The notes below the pieces were generated by a model. The model searched no databases, had not been told where the DNA came from, and saw only the letters and a list, made by a program, of their open reading frames with translations. Shown in pieces: positions 26,088 through 36,100 of a DNA stretch of 64,000 nt. The stretch's first letter is position 1. The number at the start of each line of letters is the position of its first letter. The position numbers and the translations under genes are program-made. This stretch comes from Lipingzhangella_A rawalii (GTDB lineage: Bacteria; Actinomycetota; Actinomycetes; Streptosporangiales; Streptosporangiaceae). The stretch is from NCBI RefSeq assembly GCF_031628175.1, contig NZ_JAVLVT010000001.1:372001-436000 (forward strand). Reading direction: 5' to 3'.

Positions 26088-26990
26088 CTACACGGGGCGC
26101 AGCGTCACGTCCGCAACGGGTTCCACTGCTGCGCAGGAGGGCATCCGTGGCTGGGTGGGTTCCGTGCGCAGCCGCACCGTGTGTTCCGTTGCGTCCGCGC
26201 GTAGGGTCACCACATGCCCCTCACTGGTGGTCTCCCAGCACAGTGGCTGCACCGCATCCAGGGCATCGATTCCCAGACGGGAGCGCAGGGCCGCCTCGGC
26301 GGCCTGCACTTCGGGGCGGTCGGCACAGCGGCCGCGAAGGTGTCGCACATCCAGGCGGCCCGAGGCGAACTTCTCGGTGACCCGCAGGGCTGCGGGCGGG
26401 TCGAGCCGGCCGAAGTACAGTCCATGCGGAAGTGTCACCAGGTTTCCAGCGAACCGGTGTCCGCCTACGTGCGAGGTTTCCCACACCTGTCGTCCGGCGG
26501 CTGCCAGCGCTTCGGCCACCGGCCGGCCCAACATCGCGCAGCAGGCGTCCTTCTTGGCGTGCGTGCACACCAGGTGTATCGGCTCCGGTTCCTGGGTGCC
26601 CACGCCAGGTGGCTCGGGACGCAGGACCGCGGGCAGGTCCAGGTCGAGGAGGGCACGCGGCTCCGCCAGGTCCAGGCGCCGCAGCCAGGGCCCGTCCCGG
26701 CCGGAGTGGGCGAGGTAGGCCGTCCGTGGCCCCCCATTGGGCCGTGAACGTCCGTCGGGACGACGAATCAACTGGGCACGGATGGGCAACTCCGTGCTGA
26801 GCTCCGCAAGGCGCGTGGCCACCGCCGGATCCAGCACGCTGTCGGCCAGTGCGTTGGCACCCCAGGTTCCGGGGTGTTCCAGCAGAATCCAGCCCGTGGC
26901 GTGCGCTGCGGTGCCGGCGATCGGTTCGTTCAGATAGCGTCCGATCGCCGCGCAACCCCGCGTTCCGTCCGGTGCGGAGGGCAGCCGCAC
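26088..26990 (-). CDS. Sucrase/ferredoxin-like family protein
   Basis: A 300-residue member of the sucrase/ferredoxin-like family (thioredoxin-like [2Fe-2S] fold). Marks are CTHAKKDACCAMLGRP and, about 40 residues later, HVGGHRFAGNLVTLPHGLYFGR. Early Cys and GWILLEHPGTWGANAL are also typical. The function of the family is unknown; iron-sulfur binding is inferred from the Cys pattern. GTG 26990 has GGAGG five bases upstream. The gene is convergent with the dehydratase, with about 200 bases between that show no clear feature. Confidence 0.82.
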   Translation of the reverse strand: MRLPSAPDGTRGCAAIGRYLNEPIAGTAAHATGWILLEHPGTWGANALADSVLDPAVATRLAELSTELPIRAQLIRRPDGRSRPNGGPRTAYLAHSGRDGPWLRRLDLAEPRALLDLDLPAVLRPEPPGVGTQEPEPIHLVCTHAKKDACCAMLGRPVAEALAAAGRQVWETSHVGGHRFAGNLVTLPHGLYFGRLDPPAALRVTEKFASGRLDVRHLRGRCADRPEVQAAEAALRSRLGIDALDAVQPLCWETTSEGHVVTLRADATEHTVRLRTEPTQPRMPSCAAVEPVADVTLRPV

Positions 26991-27121
26991 AGTGTCCTCC
27001 CTGCTGTGGATGATGGGCCGGGTATCCAGCCTGCCAGGTCGTCGTGGGCTACTCGTCCCCGTGGTGTTGTGCGTCCCCGCTCCCCACGGGTAGCTTCGCC
27101 GCGAGGAAACGGAGTCGCGTC

Positions 27122-27343
27122 ATGGCCACGGCCGATCGACGAGAACACATCATTTACTACACGATCTACAGCGTCGTTGCGCTCTTGGGGCTCACCCTGC
27201 TGCTGGTGTTTGGCGGCGATCCGCCGGGACCGGCGGGGTGGCTGTTTCTGGGTGCGGCCGCCGTTTCTGCCCTGGTGTACTCGCTGACTGGCGTCAATGT
27301 CTTGGGCCGGGGTGGATCCTCGGGCGGGGGTGGGGCGCCGTAA
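27122..27343 (+). CDS. Small membrane protein (73 aa)
   Basis: A 73-residue protein with two membrane helices: IIYYTIYSVVALLGLTLLLVF and then GWLFLGAAAVSALVYSLTGV (the first given up to 20 residues from position about 10). It ends in a Gly/Ser-rich tail. ATG 27122 has GGAG about seven bases upstream; the frame is open from 27044 but that part looks non-coding. No family name is certain. It stands alone between the ferredoxin-like gene and the next plus-strand gene. Confidence 0.6.
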   Translation: MATADRREHIIYYTIYSVVALLGLTLLLVFGGDPPGPAGWLFLGAAAVSALVYSLTGVNVLGRGGSSGGGGAP

Positions 27344-27472
27344 CAGCCGGGAGCCACGCCACGGCACGTGTTCCAGGCAGGCGTCAGCGGTTAGCCTGGT
27401 CTCCGCGGTGCGGAGCGATCCGGCAACGATCCGGCACAGTGCACCGAATGCACATCGACGCGGGAGGCCACG

Positions 27473-27964
27473 GTGAGAGACACATTCGACCGGGCAGCGC
27501 TGCGCGATCTCGCCGCTACGTACGCACCGCGCACGGTCCGGCCCCTGGAATTGTGGGAGGCCAGTGGCATGCTGCTCAAGGCCTACGCCCTCACGGCCTC
27601 CGGGGACGAGGTGGATGAGGCGCTGGTGGAGCGTGCGCACGATTTGACGGTAGCCCAGACGCGCACGGACGTGGCGGTGGGCGCCCTGGGCCTGGGAACG
27701 GTGATCGTGCACCGCGGTGCCGACGGCGACTATGTGGTCCTGTTGAACTGGGTCGAAGGCTTCATGTCCCGAACGACGATCTTCGTCGGGCCGCGGGGCC
27801 AGCCGGCACGACTCCGTCCGGCTCCGGCCGGCCTGTCTCCCTGCGTGTGGGAACTTGCGGTGCTCGGTCATGAGCGCGCCGCGTTTCGGCGTCTGTTGCA
27901 GGCCGCCGACCAGGAGGCTGGAATCATGGTGTGGCGGGACGACACGGTTGAAGGTGAGGTTTGA
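27473..27964 (+). CDS. Hypothetical protein (163 aa)
   Basis: A 163-residue soluble protein with balanced composition and no signal peptide. GTG 27473 has GGAGG five bases before it. A central part, VGALGLGTVIVHRGADGDYV, followed by LLNWVEGFMSRTTIFVG, reads like a beta-rich fold seen in small actinobacterial hypotheticals. No domain or catalytic motif is recognised. The nitronate monooxygenase gene follows after about 90 bases on the same strand and may be in the same transcript. Confidence 0.7.
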   Translation: MRDTFDRAALRDLAATYAPRTVRPLELWEASGMLLKAYALTASGDEVDEALVERAHDLTVAQTRTDVAVGALGLGTVIVHRGADGDYVVLLNWVEGFMSRTTIFVGPRGQPARLRPAPAGLSPCVWELAVLGHERAAFRRLLQAADQEAGIMVWRDDTVEGEV

Positions 27965-28051
27965 CTCCTCGCCGTCGTCGTGCTGGCGATGAGACGGAAC
28001 ACACCGGAACCATCGCATTCTCTGGGGAGCGCGTGGCCGGAGGACGGGTAG

Positions 28052-29053
28052 ATGCTCACGGAACTGCACAGACCGATCGTGGCGGCTCCCATGGCGGGTG
28101 GTGTGAGTACGCCCGCACTGGCTGCGGCCACGGCTTCCGGCGGTGGCTTGGGTTTTCTGGCAGGTGGGTATCGCACTGTTGCGGCGATGGCCCAGCAGAT
28201 CCAGCAGCTGCGTGCGCTCACCAGCGCCCCTTTCGGCGTGAACCTGTTCGTGCCCGGCCGTGACACGGCACAGCCCGCCCCGGTTGCTGCCTACCGAGAC
28301 CGGATCGCGCCCGAGGCGCACCGCCTGGGTGTGGAGCCGGGGCCGGCCGAGTGGCACGATGACGACTACTCCGCCAAGGTCGCCCACCTTGCCGCAGATC
28401 CGGTCGCCGTGGTGAGTTTCACGTTCGGCTTGCCCACGCCGCAGCAGCGGCGTCAGCTGCGGCGGGCGGGGAGCCTGTTGATGGCGACCGTGACCAGCAC
28501 GGCCGAGGCCCGGTTGGCTGCGGAGGCAGGTATGGACGCGTTGTGCGTGCAGGGGACCGAAGCTGGCGGACACCAGGGATCCTTCGACGATGTCCACGAG
28601 CGGACCACACCCTTGGTGGATCTGCTGGGTGCGGTGCGGGCCGAGGTGAACCTGCCTTTGGTGGCCGCGGGGGGCATCGCCGACGCGGCCGCGGCCCGCC
28701 TGGCCCTGCGTGCCGGTGCGGCGGCGGTGCAGGTGGGTACCGTGCTGCTGCGGTGCCCGGAAAGCGGCGCCAGCGCCACACACCGGGCTGCGCTGGCCGA
28801 TCCGCGCTTCACCCGGACGCGGGTGACCCGGGCGTTCAGCGGGCGCCGCGCCCGAGGGCTGGAGAACCGTTTCCTGGTCGAGCAGGACGCCGCGGCACCT
28901 GCGGCCTACCCGCAGGTGCACTACCTCACCGGACCCCTGCGCGCCGCGGCAGCCCGCAGGGGTGAGGCTGAGGCACTTCACCTGTGGGCTGGCACCGGAT
29001 GGCGGTCCGCCAGCGAACGTCCCGCCGCGGAGGTGGTCGCCCAACTCGGGTAG
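28052..29053 (+). CDS. Nitronate monooxygenase (2-nitropropane dioxygenase family)
   Basis: A 333-residue FMN TIM-barrel enzyme. Marks are IVAAPMAGGVSTPALAAA at the N-terminus, APFGVNLFVP, VQGTEAGGHQGSF (the catalytic His lies in this loop), and the phosphate-binding VAAGGIADAAAARLAL followed by GAAAVQVGT. It oxidises nitronates to carbonyls and nitrite; some family members are enoyl-ACP reductases (FabK), but the overall pattern fits nitronate monooxygenase. ATG 28052 follows GGAGG at good distance. Confidence 0.9.
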   Translation: MLTELHRPIVAAPMAGGVSTPALAAATASGGGLGFLAGGYRTVAAMAQQIQQLRALTSAPFGVNLFVPGRDTAQPAPVAAYRDRIAPEAHRLGVEPGPAEWHDDDYSAKVAHLAADPVAVVSFTFGLPTPQQRRQLRRAGSLLMATVTSTAEARLAAEAGMDALCVQGTEAGGHQGSFDDVHERTTPLVDLLGAVRAEVNLPLVAAGGIADAAAARLALRAGAAAVQVGTVLLRCPESGASATHRAALADPRFTRTRVTRAFSGRRARGLENRFLVEQDAAAPAAYPQVHYLTGPLRAAAARRGEAEALHLWAGTGWRSASERPAAEVVAQLG

Positions 29054-29154
29054 CCACCAGGGGCACAGCGGGGCGGGGCTGCTCCGGGCAGGCACTCAGT
29101 TCTGTGGACTCCAGAATGCTGGGAAATGCTGGGACGACATGGCACGATAGACAG

Positions 29155-29604
29155 GTGACCAGCAGATCCGGGGCGCGGCCGCAGCTGAGTGACCTGGTGC
29201 GGCTACGCCGTGTTCGGGATCGTATCGACCGGGAGTACGATCGTCCCCTGGATGTGACGGCGTTGGCGCGTGGCGTGCACATGTCGGCGGGGCACCTTAG
29301 CCGCCAGTTTCGCCTGGCCTATGGCGAGTCGCCGTACAGCTACCTCATGACCCGACGTATCGAGCGGGCGATGGCCCTGCTGTGGCGCGGTGACCTCAGC
29401 GTCACCGAGGTCTGCTTCGCGGTCGGCTGCGCCTCGCTGGGCACCTTCAGCAGTCGATTTACCGAGCTGGTCGGTGTTGCGCCCAGTATCTACCGGCGTC
29501 GAGCTTCGGGGGCGGCCGTGGGGATACCACCGTGCGTGGCAAAACGGGTGACGCGACCGATCAGGAATCGAGAAGCCTCCCAGGCTCGGCTACAACTAGC
29601 GTGA
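29155..29604 (+). CDS. AraC-type helix-turn-helix regulator
   Basis: A 149-residue protein made almost only of the double helix-turn-helix AraC domain: DVTALARGVHMSAGHLSRQF, then YLMTRRIERAMALL, then VTEVCFAVGCASLGTFSSRF with the family-typical ELVGVAPSIYRR end. It has no sensor domain. GTG 29155 begins where family sequence starts; the ribosome site is weak. It is followed directly by a VOC protein and a UvrA-like ATPase gene, a set often seen together in actinomycetes. Confidence 0.82.
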   Translation: MTSRSGARPQLSDLVRLRRVRDRIDREYDRPLDVTALARGVHMSAGHLSRQFRLAYGESPYSYLMTRRIERAMALLWRGDLSVTEVCFAVGCASLGTFSSRFTELVGVAPSIYRRRASGAAVGIPPCVAKRVTRPIRNREASQARLQLA

Positions 29605-29609
29605 TCAGC

Positions 29610-30023
29610 ATGGATATCACTATTCACACCAGCTTCCTGCCGCACACCGACCCGGAGGCATCCCTGGCCTTCTATCGGGATGCGCTTGGCTTCGAGGTTC
29701 GGGGCGATGTCGGTTCCGGTGAGACGCGTTGGATCACGGTCGGTCCTCCCGGACAGCCGGATACCGCGATCGTGTTGGAGCCTCCGGTGGTACCGGGGGC
29801 GGGAATCACCGACGAGGAGCGCCGTGTCATTACCGAGATGATGGCCAAGGGCACCTACGCGAGCATCAATCTCGCCACTCCCGATGTGGACAGCACATTC
29901 GAACACCTTCAGGCGAGTGGCGCCGAGGTGGTCCAGGAGCCCACCGACCAGCCCTGGGGAGCCCGCGACTGCGCCTTCCGGGATCCGGCGGGATCCATGG
30001 TCCGCATCATCGAACGGAGCTGA
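29610..30023 (+). CDS. VOC (glyoxalase/bleomycin-resistance fold) family protein
   Basis: A 137-residue vicinal-oxygen-chelate protein. Two beta-alpha-beta-beta-beta units are seen: HTDPEASLAFYRDALGFEV with a following GETRWITVGPP, and TYASINLATPDVDSTFEHL with EPTDQPWGARDCAFRDPAGS. Such proteins bind metals or drugs, or act as lyases or dioxygenases. The start is ATG 29610; an upstream GTG at 29601 overlaps the stop of the AraC gene. A role in resistance is inferred from the neighbours only. Confidence 0.85.
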   Translation: MDITIHTSFLPHTDPEASLAFYRDALGFEVRGDVGSGETRWITVGPPGQPDTAIVLEPPVVPGAGITDEERRVITEMMAKGTYASINLATPDVDSTFEHLQASGAEVVQEPTDQPWGARDCAFRDPAGSMVRIIERS

Positions 30024-30213
30024 GGCCAGCTCTGGGAGCCGGCGCATCCGACCAGGGTCGAATCCCGGCGGCGTGTCCGCGGAGCCGGTGGGGAGGGCGT
30101 CCGCTTGGGCTCGAACCGGGCGGCTGCCCCGTTGGGCTGCCGGATTCGGGGCTGCGGGGCTGCCACACCACAGGACGATCAAGCCCATGGGTTGTGACCA
30201 CCAGGGAGATGTA

Positions 30214-32616
30214 ATGGGTACGGAGCAGCAACGGGAATGGCCCACGTCCGCGGTGCACGCTGCCGACCGTCACGACCTCATCCGAGTGCGTGGTGCGCGG
30301 GAGAACAACCTGGGCGGGGTCAGTGTCGAGATTCCCAAGCGCCGGCTGACGGTGTTCACCGGGGTGTCCGGATCCGGGAAGAGTTCCTTGGTGTTCTCCA
30401 CGATCGCCGCGGAGTCCCAGCGGATGATCAATGAGACCTACAGCGCGTTCCTCCAGGGGTTCATGCCGACCCTGGCCCGCCCCGACGTCGATGTTCTCGA
30501 CGGCCTGACAACCGCGATTATCGTCGACCAGGAACGCATGGGTGCCGATCCACGCTCCACGGTCGGTACCGTCACCGACACCGGTGCGCTGCTGCGCATC
30601 CTGTTCAGTCGCCTGGGGCAGCCGCACATCGGCTCGCCCCAGGCTTTCTCATTCAACGTCGCCTCGGTGCGCGCCAGCGGTGCGGTCACCGTCGAGCGAG
30701 GTCCGGGAAAACCCAAGACCGAAAAGGCGACCTACACCCGGTTGGGGGGAATGTGCCCGCGCTGCGAGGGGCGTGGTGCGGTCACCGACTTCAATCTCGC
30801 CGCCATGGTGGACGACAGCAGGTCCCTACGCGAGGGGCCGTTCACGATACCGGGGTGGGGGGCAGAGGGCTGGTACGGCCGCATCTACCTCGGCTGCGGA
30901 TTCTTCGACCCGGACAAGCCCATCCGTGAGTTCACCGAGTCCGAGATGCACGACCTCCTCTACCGGGAGCCCACCAAGATCAAGGTCGACGGCATCAACG
31001 TGACCTACGAAGGCATCATCCCGAAACTCCAGAAGTCGATGCTGGCCAAGGACCGGGAGGCGATGCAGCCGCACATTCGCGCCTTCGTGGACCGGGCCAT
31101 CACTTTCACCACGTGCCCCGACTGTGACGGGACCCGGCTGTCCGAGGCGGCACGCTCCTCCAAGATCAACGGGATGAGTATCGCCGATGCCTGCGCGATG
31201 CAGATCAGCGACCTCGCGGTGTGGGTGCGTGATCTGGATGAGCCCGCATACGAGCCCCTCCTCGCGACACTGCGGCATACGCTCGACTCGTTCACCGAGA
31301 TCGGCCTGGGTTATCTCTCCCTGGACCGGGCCGCAGGCACACTCTCCGGCGGTGAAGCCCAACGGACCAAGATGGTGCGCCATCTCGGATCGGCGCTGAC
31401 CGACGTCACCTACGTCTTCGACGAGCCCACGATCGGCCTGCACCCCCACGACATCCAACGGATGAACGAGCTGCTGCTCCAGTTGCGCGACAAGGGCAAC
31501 ACCGTGCTCGTCGTGGAACACAAACCGGAGACGATCATGATCGCCGACCATGTGGTCGACCTCGGCCCCGGTGCCGGTGCCGAGGGGGGCACCGTGTGTT
31601 TCGCGGGGGACGTGGCCGGGCTGCGGTCCAGTGACACCGTCACCGGTCGGCATCTCGACGACCGGGCGGTGCTCAAGGACTCGGTGCGCCACGCGTCCAC
31701 GGCGCTGGAGGTTCGTGGTGCGTCAACGCACAACCTGCGCCATGTTGACGTGGACATTCCGCTTGGGGTCCTGTGCGTGGTTACCGGTGTCGCGGGTTCC
31801 GGAAAGAGTTCTCTGATCCACGGCTCGGTGGCCGGCCGTGCGGGGGTGGTGGTGATCGATCAGGCCGCGATCCGGGGTTCCCGTCGGAGTAACCCCGCGA
31901 CCTACACCGGGCTGCTCGACCCGATTCGCAAGGCCTTCGCGAAGGCCAACGGTGTGAAACCGGGGTTGTTCAGTGCGAACTCGGAGGGCGCCTGTCCCAC
32001 CTGTAACGGTGCCGGGGTCGTCTACACCGATCTGGGCATCATGGCCAGTGTCGAGTCCACCTGCGAGGAGTGCGAGGGGGAGCGGTTCCAGGAGTCGGTG
32101 CTCGAGTACCGGCTCGAGGGCCGGAATATTGCCGAGGTGCTGGCGATGTCGGTCAGTGCGGCCGCGGAGTTCCACGCGGTGGGCGAGGCTCGCATACCCG
32201 CCGCGCAGCGGATTCTGAACCGCCTTGTTGATGTCGGGCTTGGATACCTGCGTCTGGGCCAGCCGCTCACCACCCTGTCCGGGGGCGAGCGGCAGCGCCT
32301 CAAGCTGGCCACCCACATGGCCGAAGGTGCCAGTGTCTACGTCCTGGACGAGCCCACGACGGGTCTGCACCTCGCCGATATCGACCAGCTGCTTGCCCTT
32401 CTCGACCGGCTGGTGGACGGGGGGACGTCAGTCGTCGTCATCGAACATCATCAGGCAGTGATGGCACACGCGGACTGGATCATTGACCTCGGTCCCGGAG
32501 CCGGCCATGACGGTGGCCGGGTTGTCTTCGAGGGCATCCCCGCCGATCTCGTTGCGCAGCGGTCCACGCACACGGGCGAGCACCTCGCCGCGTACGTGGC
32601 ACGGTCGGGTGGCTGA
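30214..32616 (+). CDS. UvrA-like ABC ATPase (drug-resistance type)
   Basis: An 800-residue UvrA-like protein with two ABC ATPase halves. The first half has GVSGSGKSSLVF, zinc-type pairs CPRCEGRG and CPDCDG, and signature LSGGEAQR. The second has GVAGSGKSSLIH, CPTCNGAG, CEECEGERF and LSGGERQR. Repair UvrA is about 950 residues; the UvrB-binding and insertion domains are reduced here, as in UvrA2/DrrC-type proteins that protect DNA from intercalating drugs. ATG 30214 has GGGAG upstream. With AraC and VOC genes it forms a probable resistance operon; the drug is unknown. Confidence 0.88.
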   Translation: MGTEQQREWPTSAVHAADRHDLIRVRGARENNLGGVSVEIPKRRLTVFTGVSGSGKSSLVFSTIAAESQRMINETYSAFLQGFMPTLARPDVDVLDGLTTAIIVDQERMGADPRSTVGTVTDTGALLRILFSRLGQPHIGSPQAFSFNVASVRASGAVTVERGPGKPKTEKATYTRLGGMCPRCEGRGAVTDFNLAAMVDDSRSLREGPFTIPGWGAEGWYGRIYLGCGFFDPDKPIREFTESEMHDLLYREPTKIKVDGINVTYEGIIPKLQKSMLAKDREAMQPHIRAFVDRAITFTTCPDCDGTRLSEAARSSKINGMSIADACAMQISDLAVWVRDLDEPAYEPLLATLRHTLDSFTEIGLGYLSLDRAAGTLSGGEAQRTKMVRHLGSALTDVTYVFDEPTIGLHPHDIQRMNELLLQLRDKGNTVLVVEHKPETIMIADHVVDLGPGAGAEGGTVCFAGDVAGLRSSDTVTGRHLDDRAVLKDSVRHASTALEVRGASTHNLRHVDVDIPLGVLCVVTGVAGSGKSSLIHGSVAGRAGVVVIDQAAIRGSRRSNPATYTGLLDPIRKAFAKANGVKPGLFSANSEGACPTCNGAGVVYTDLGIMASVESTCEECEGERFQESVLEYRLEGRNIAEVLAMSVSAAAEFHAVGEARIPAAQRILNRLVDVGLGYLRLGQPLTTLSGGERQRLKLATHMAEGASVYVLDEPTTGLHLADIDQLLALLDRLVDGGTSVVVIEHHQAVMAHADWIIDLGPGAGHDGGRVVFEGIPADLVAQRSTHTGEHLAAYVARSGG

Positions 32617-32711
32617 GCCCACCGATCGCTGTGCTCCACAGTGTGGGGCGGTGGTGAGGAAACGGTTACACAGCTCCGGTGGTGGGAGCCGTGGCCCATC
32701 GGGTGCCCGGT

Positions 32712-33122
32712 TCATCCATGTGGAAGCTCACCCACGATGGCATACACGGAGGCGACGTCTTCCTCCGGCCACACGACAATGATCTCGCGCTCGGTACGAT
32801 GTTCGATTCCAGCGCCGGTGCACAGGACCATGCCGTCCACGGTGTCTTCGGTGATCTCGAAGCGTTCGCGCTCCTCTTCGTCCGGCGATCGGTTCATATC
32901 GTAAACGCCGATGTTTTCTCCGGAGCAGAACTCCTCCACACCGTCGGCGTCGGTGGTGAAGCTCGCCCGGTACAGCGGAAGGTTCGCCCACCCATGGTCG
33001 GCGGTGACCTCCACGTCTTCGGCGTTCTCGGGGATGGTGAGCTCACTGAGGTCCTCGAAACCCTCGTAGACCTCCGCTTCCCCCTCGGGGAGTGGTACAC
33101 GGCCCCGAAGTTCTCGCGTTGC
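32712..33122 (-). pseudogene. Lipoprotein-like gene, 5' end missing at the PKS junction
   Basis: The minus strand encodes about 136 residues that look like a real secreted or lipoprotein domain: VPLPEGEAEVYEGFEDLSEL, LTIPENAEDVEVTADHGW, LYRASFTTDADGVEEFCSGE, and a C-terminal EIIVVWPEEDVASVYAIVGE. A Cys pair (EEFCSGE and LCTGAG) could form a disulfide. The start, signal peptide and lipobox are absent: upstream of about 33122 the sequence becomes PKS DNA on the other strand. I read it as a gene cut by the same event that cut the PKS. No family name is given. Confidence 0.55.
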
Positions 33123-36100
33123 CTTGGCCACACCGGCGCCGCGGCGGGTATGGCGGGGATGATCAAGATGATCGAGGCGATCCGGCATGCGCATCTGCCG
33201 TGCACGTTGCATGTGGATGAGCCCACGCCGCATCTGGACTGGAGTCGTTCCGGGCTTGCGTTGTTGACGCGGGCTCGGGACTGGCCGGATATGGGCCGGC
33301 CCCGCCGGGCGGCGGTGTCAGCATTCGGCGTCAGTGGTACCAACGCCCACCTCGTCCTCGAACAAGCCCCCACCCCCGAGGCATCCCAAGATCCACGACC
33401 GGACTCTGTGCAGGGGGGTGAGACACAGTCCTGCTCGGCGATCCGAACGGAGACCGCGATCGAGGCAGAGATGGTTGTTGGGAAAGGAAGGACGCTGCCA
33501 TGGCTCCTGTCAGCCCGCAGTTCTGCGGCACTACGTCGGCAGGCTCGCCAACTCGCGGATCGTATCGAGGCTGAGCCGGAGGTCGATCCGGTCGGCATCG
33601 CGTGGTCGCTGGCAACCCAGCGCACGCAGTTCCCGTATCGGGCCGCGATTGTGGACCGCGACCTCGCCGGCTTTCACAGCCAACTTACCAGTCTCGCCGA
33701 GAACCGTCCTGCCTCTGGCCTGGTAAACGGGCAGGCGAACGCATCCCGAGCGGCGGTGTTCGTGTTTGGGGGCCAGGGGGCGCAGTGGGTGGGGATGGGT
33801 GCCGGCCTCTTAGATTCCTCTGAGGTGTTCGCGGAGTGGATCGCGGCGTGTGAGAAGGCACTCGCCCCGTGGGTGGACTGGTCGGTGCGTGCGGTGCTGC
33901 GCGGGGAAAATCACGACAGTGACCTGCGACGTGTGGATGTAGTCCAACCAGTGTTGTGGGCAGTGATGGTGTCGCTGGCCGAGGTGTGGCGTTCCAGTGG
34001 AGTAGAGCCAGCCATGGTGGTAGGCCACTCCCAAGGCGAAATCGCCGCGGCCACCGTCGCCGGTGCCCTGTCCCTGGAGGACGCCGCCCTCGTGGTGGCC
34101 CGCCGTAGTCAGGCTATTGCCGCCAACGCCCCACCGGGCGCGATGGCGGCACTTGCCACCAACGCCGACCAGGTTCGCCCTCTGATCGACCCCGAGTCCG
34201 AAGTGGAGTTGGCGGCAGTCAACGGTCCCAACGCCACCGTGGTCGCGGGCCGTCTCGCTGCTGTGGAGGCCGTGGTGGACCAGTGCGCCCGGCTCGACGT
34301 ACGCGCCAGCATCCTGCCCGTGGACTACGCCTCTCACACCGCGGCCATGGAACCACTACGCCCACACATCCGAAATGACTTGGCCGGAATCACCCCCCAG
34401 CCGCCCCGCGTTCCGATGTACTCCACTCTCACCGCCGACTGGGTAGTGCCCACCACCCCCCTTAACGCCGACTACTGGTACCGCAATCTCCGGTACCCGG
34501 TCCAGTTTCACAGCGCCACCAAGGCCCTGCTTGCCCACCAGCCCTCCGTGTTCCTCGACGTCAGTCCGCATCCCAGCCTGGGCCCAACCCTGATCGACAC
34601 CCTCGCCGAGGCACCCTCTCCCAACAGCGTCGTGCTGCACACCCTGCACCGTGACGCGGGAGACGAGGCCACCCAACTCGCCATAGCCCTCGCCCGTGCC
34701 CACGTTCATGGCCTTACCGTCGATTGGCCTCAGCTGCTGCCCCCACCTTCCACCAGCCCCCCGGAACTGCCCACCTATCCCTTCGAACACCAGCACTTCT
34801 GGCTCTCAGCCACCCCCGATGGCATCGTCCCCACTTCCAACGATCCCGAAGCGTTGGACCATCCACTGCTGGACACTGCGGTCTCCTTGGCTGACCGGGA
34901 CGGCTATGTGATAAGCGGACACATCAACCTGGACACTCACCCCTGGCTGGGCGACCACACCGCCCTGGGACAGACCCTGTTGCCGGGGACCGCGTTCGTG
35001 GACCTAGCGCTGTATGTTGGCCAGCGCATCGGACTCGGCACCGTTGCGGAACTGGTGATCCACACCCCCCTGCCGCTGGCCGAGGGGCAGACCAAGCGCT
35101 TGCAGGTCACGGTGGATGCCCCCGACCCGCAGGGGCGCCGGGAGCTGCGTGTGAGTTCCGCCGTTGCTGAAGCCGACCCCATAGAGCAACACGCCTGGGT
35201 CCAACACGTCACCGCAACGCTCGCCCCCGATGCCGTTGCGCGTCCGCAGCACACCACCACCGTGCCGCATCCCGAAGCCACGCCACTGTCCGTAACCGAG
35301 CTGTACACGCGGTTGGACGAGCTGGGCTACGGCTACGGCCCCGCATTTCAAGGCGTGACTCGTGCCTGGCAGCAGGAACGCGACCTGTATGCCGAGGTTG
35401 ACCTGGGAGAGGAGCAACGCAGCGAGGCGGAGAACTACTGCCTTCATCCCGCCTTGCTCGATGCCGCGCAGCACGTCCTGGCGAGCCTGACGCCCGTTAC
35501 GCGGCAGAGCCATGAGGAACGTGACGACACCCGGTTGCCCTTCAGCTGGAACGGGATCCGTCTGTATACCACCGGAGCCACCCAGGTGCGGGTGCATGTC
35601 CGTCCCGGTGGGGAAGGGCAGGCACGGCTTGAACTCAGCGATCCAACCGGAACACCGGTTGCGTCCATCGAGTCCCTCCAGCTCCGGCCGGCCCAACGTG
35701 ACCAGCTCACCCGTGCCAATGCGGATCGCCTAGAGCTCTACCGCTTGGAGTGGCCCGTGCTGGAATACGCCCCCCAGGCCACGGCGACACACTGGACCGT
35801 ACTCGGGCCGGACCATCTGGGCATCGCCGAGGCGCTCACCCGACAGGGGCATTCGGTTCAAACCCACGCTACTCTGGACGAAATTGCGGAACGTATGGAC
35901 GCGGCCACGGCAGATGGTCACAGGGCTGCCGCGCCGCACGCGATGCTGGTACCGGTCGCCGTAGACGCAGGTACCACCGTTACAGCGACCCACACCGTTA
36001 CCCAAGAGGTGCTATCTCTGCTGCAACGCTGGTTCAGCGATAGTCGCTTTGACGAGGTACCCGTGGTGGTGCTTACTCGGCGTGCCGTGTCCGTGGTCGA

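Noticed and set aside
30030..30130. T-loop-like strings (GGGTCGAATCCC and GGGCTCGAACC) before the UvrA-like gene
   Set aside because: No acceptor, D-arm or anticodon stem can be folded around them, so they are not tRNA genes.
32679..33122. Extension of the PKS reading frame upstream to 32679
   Set aside because: This part reads antisense through the lipoprotein-like remnant and has no KS sequence, so it is not a natural PKS N-terminus.
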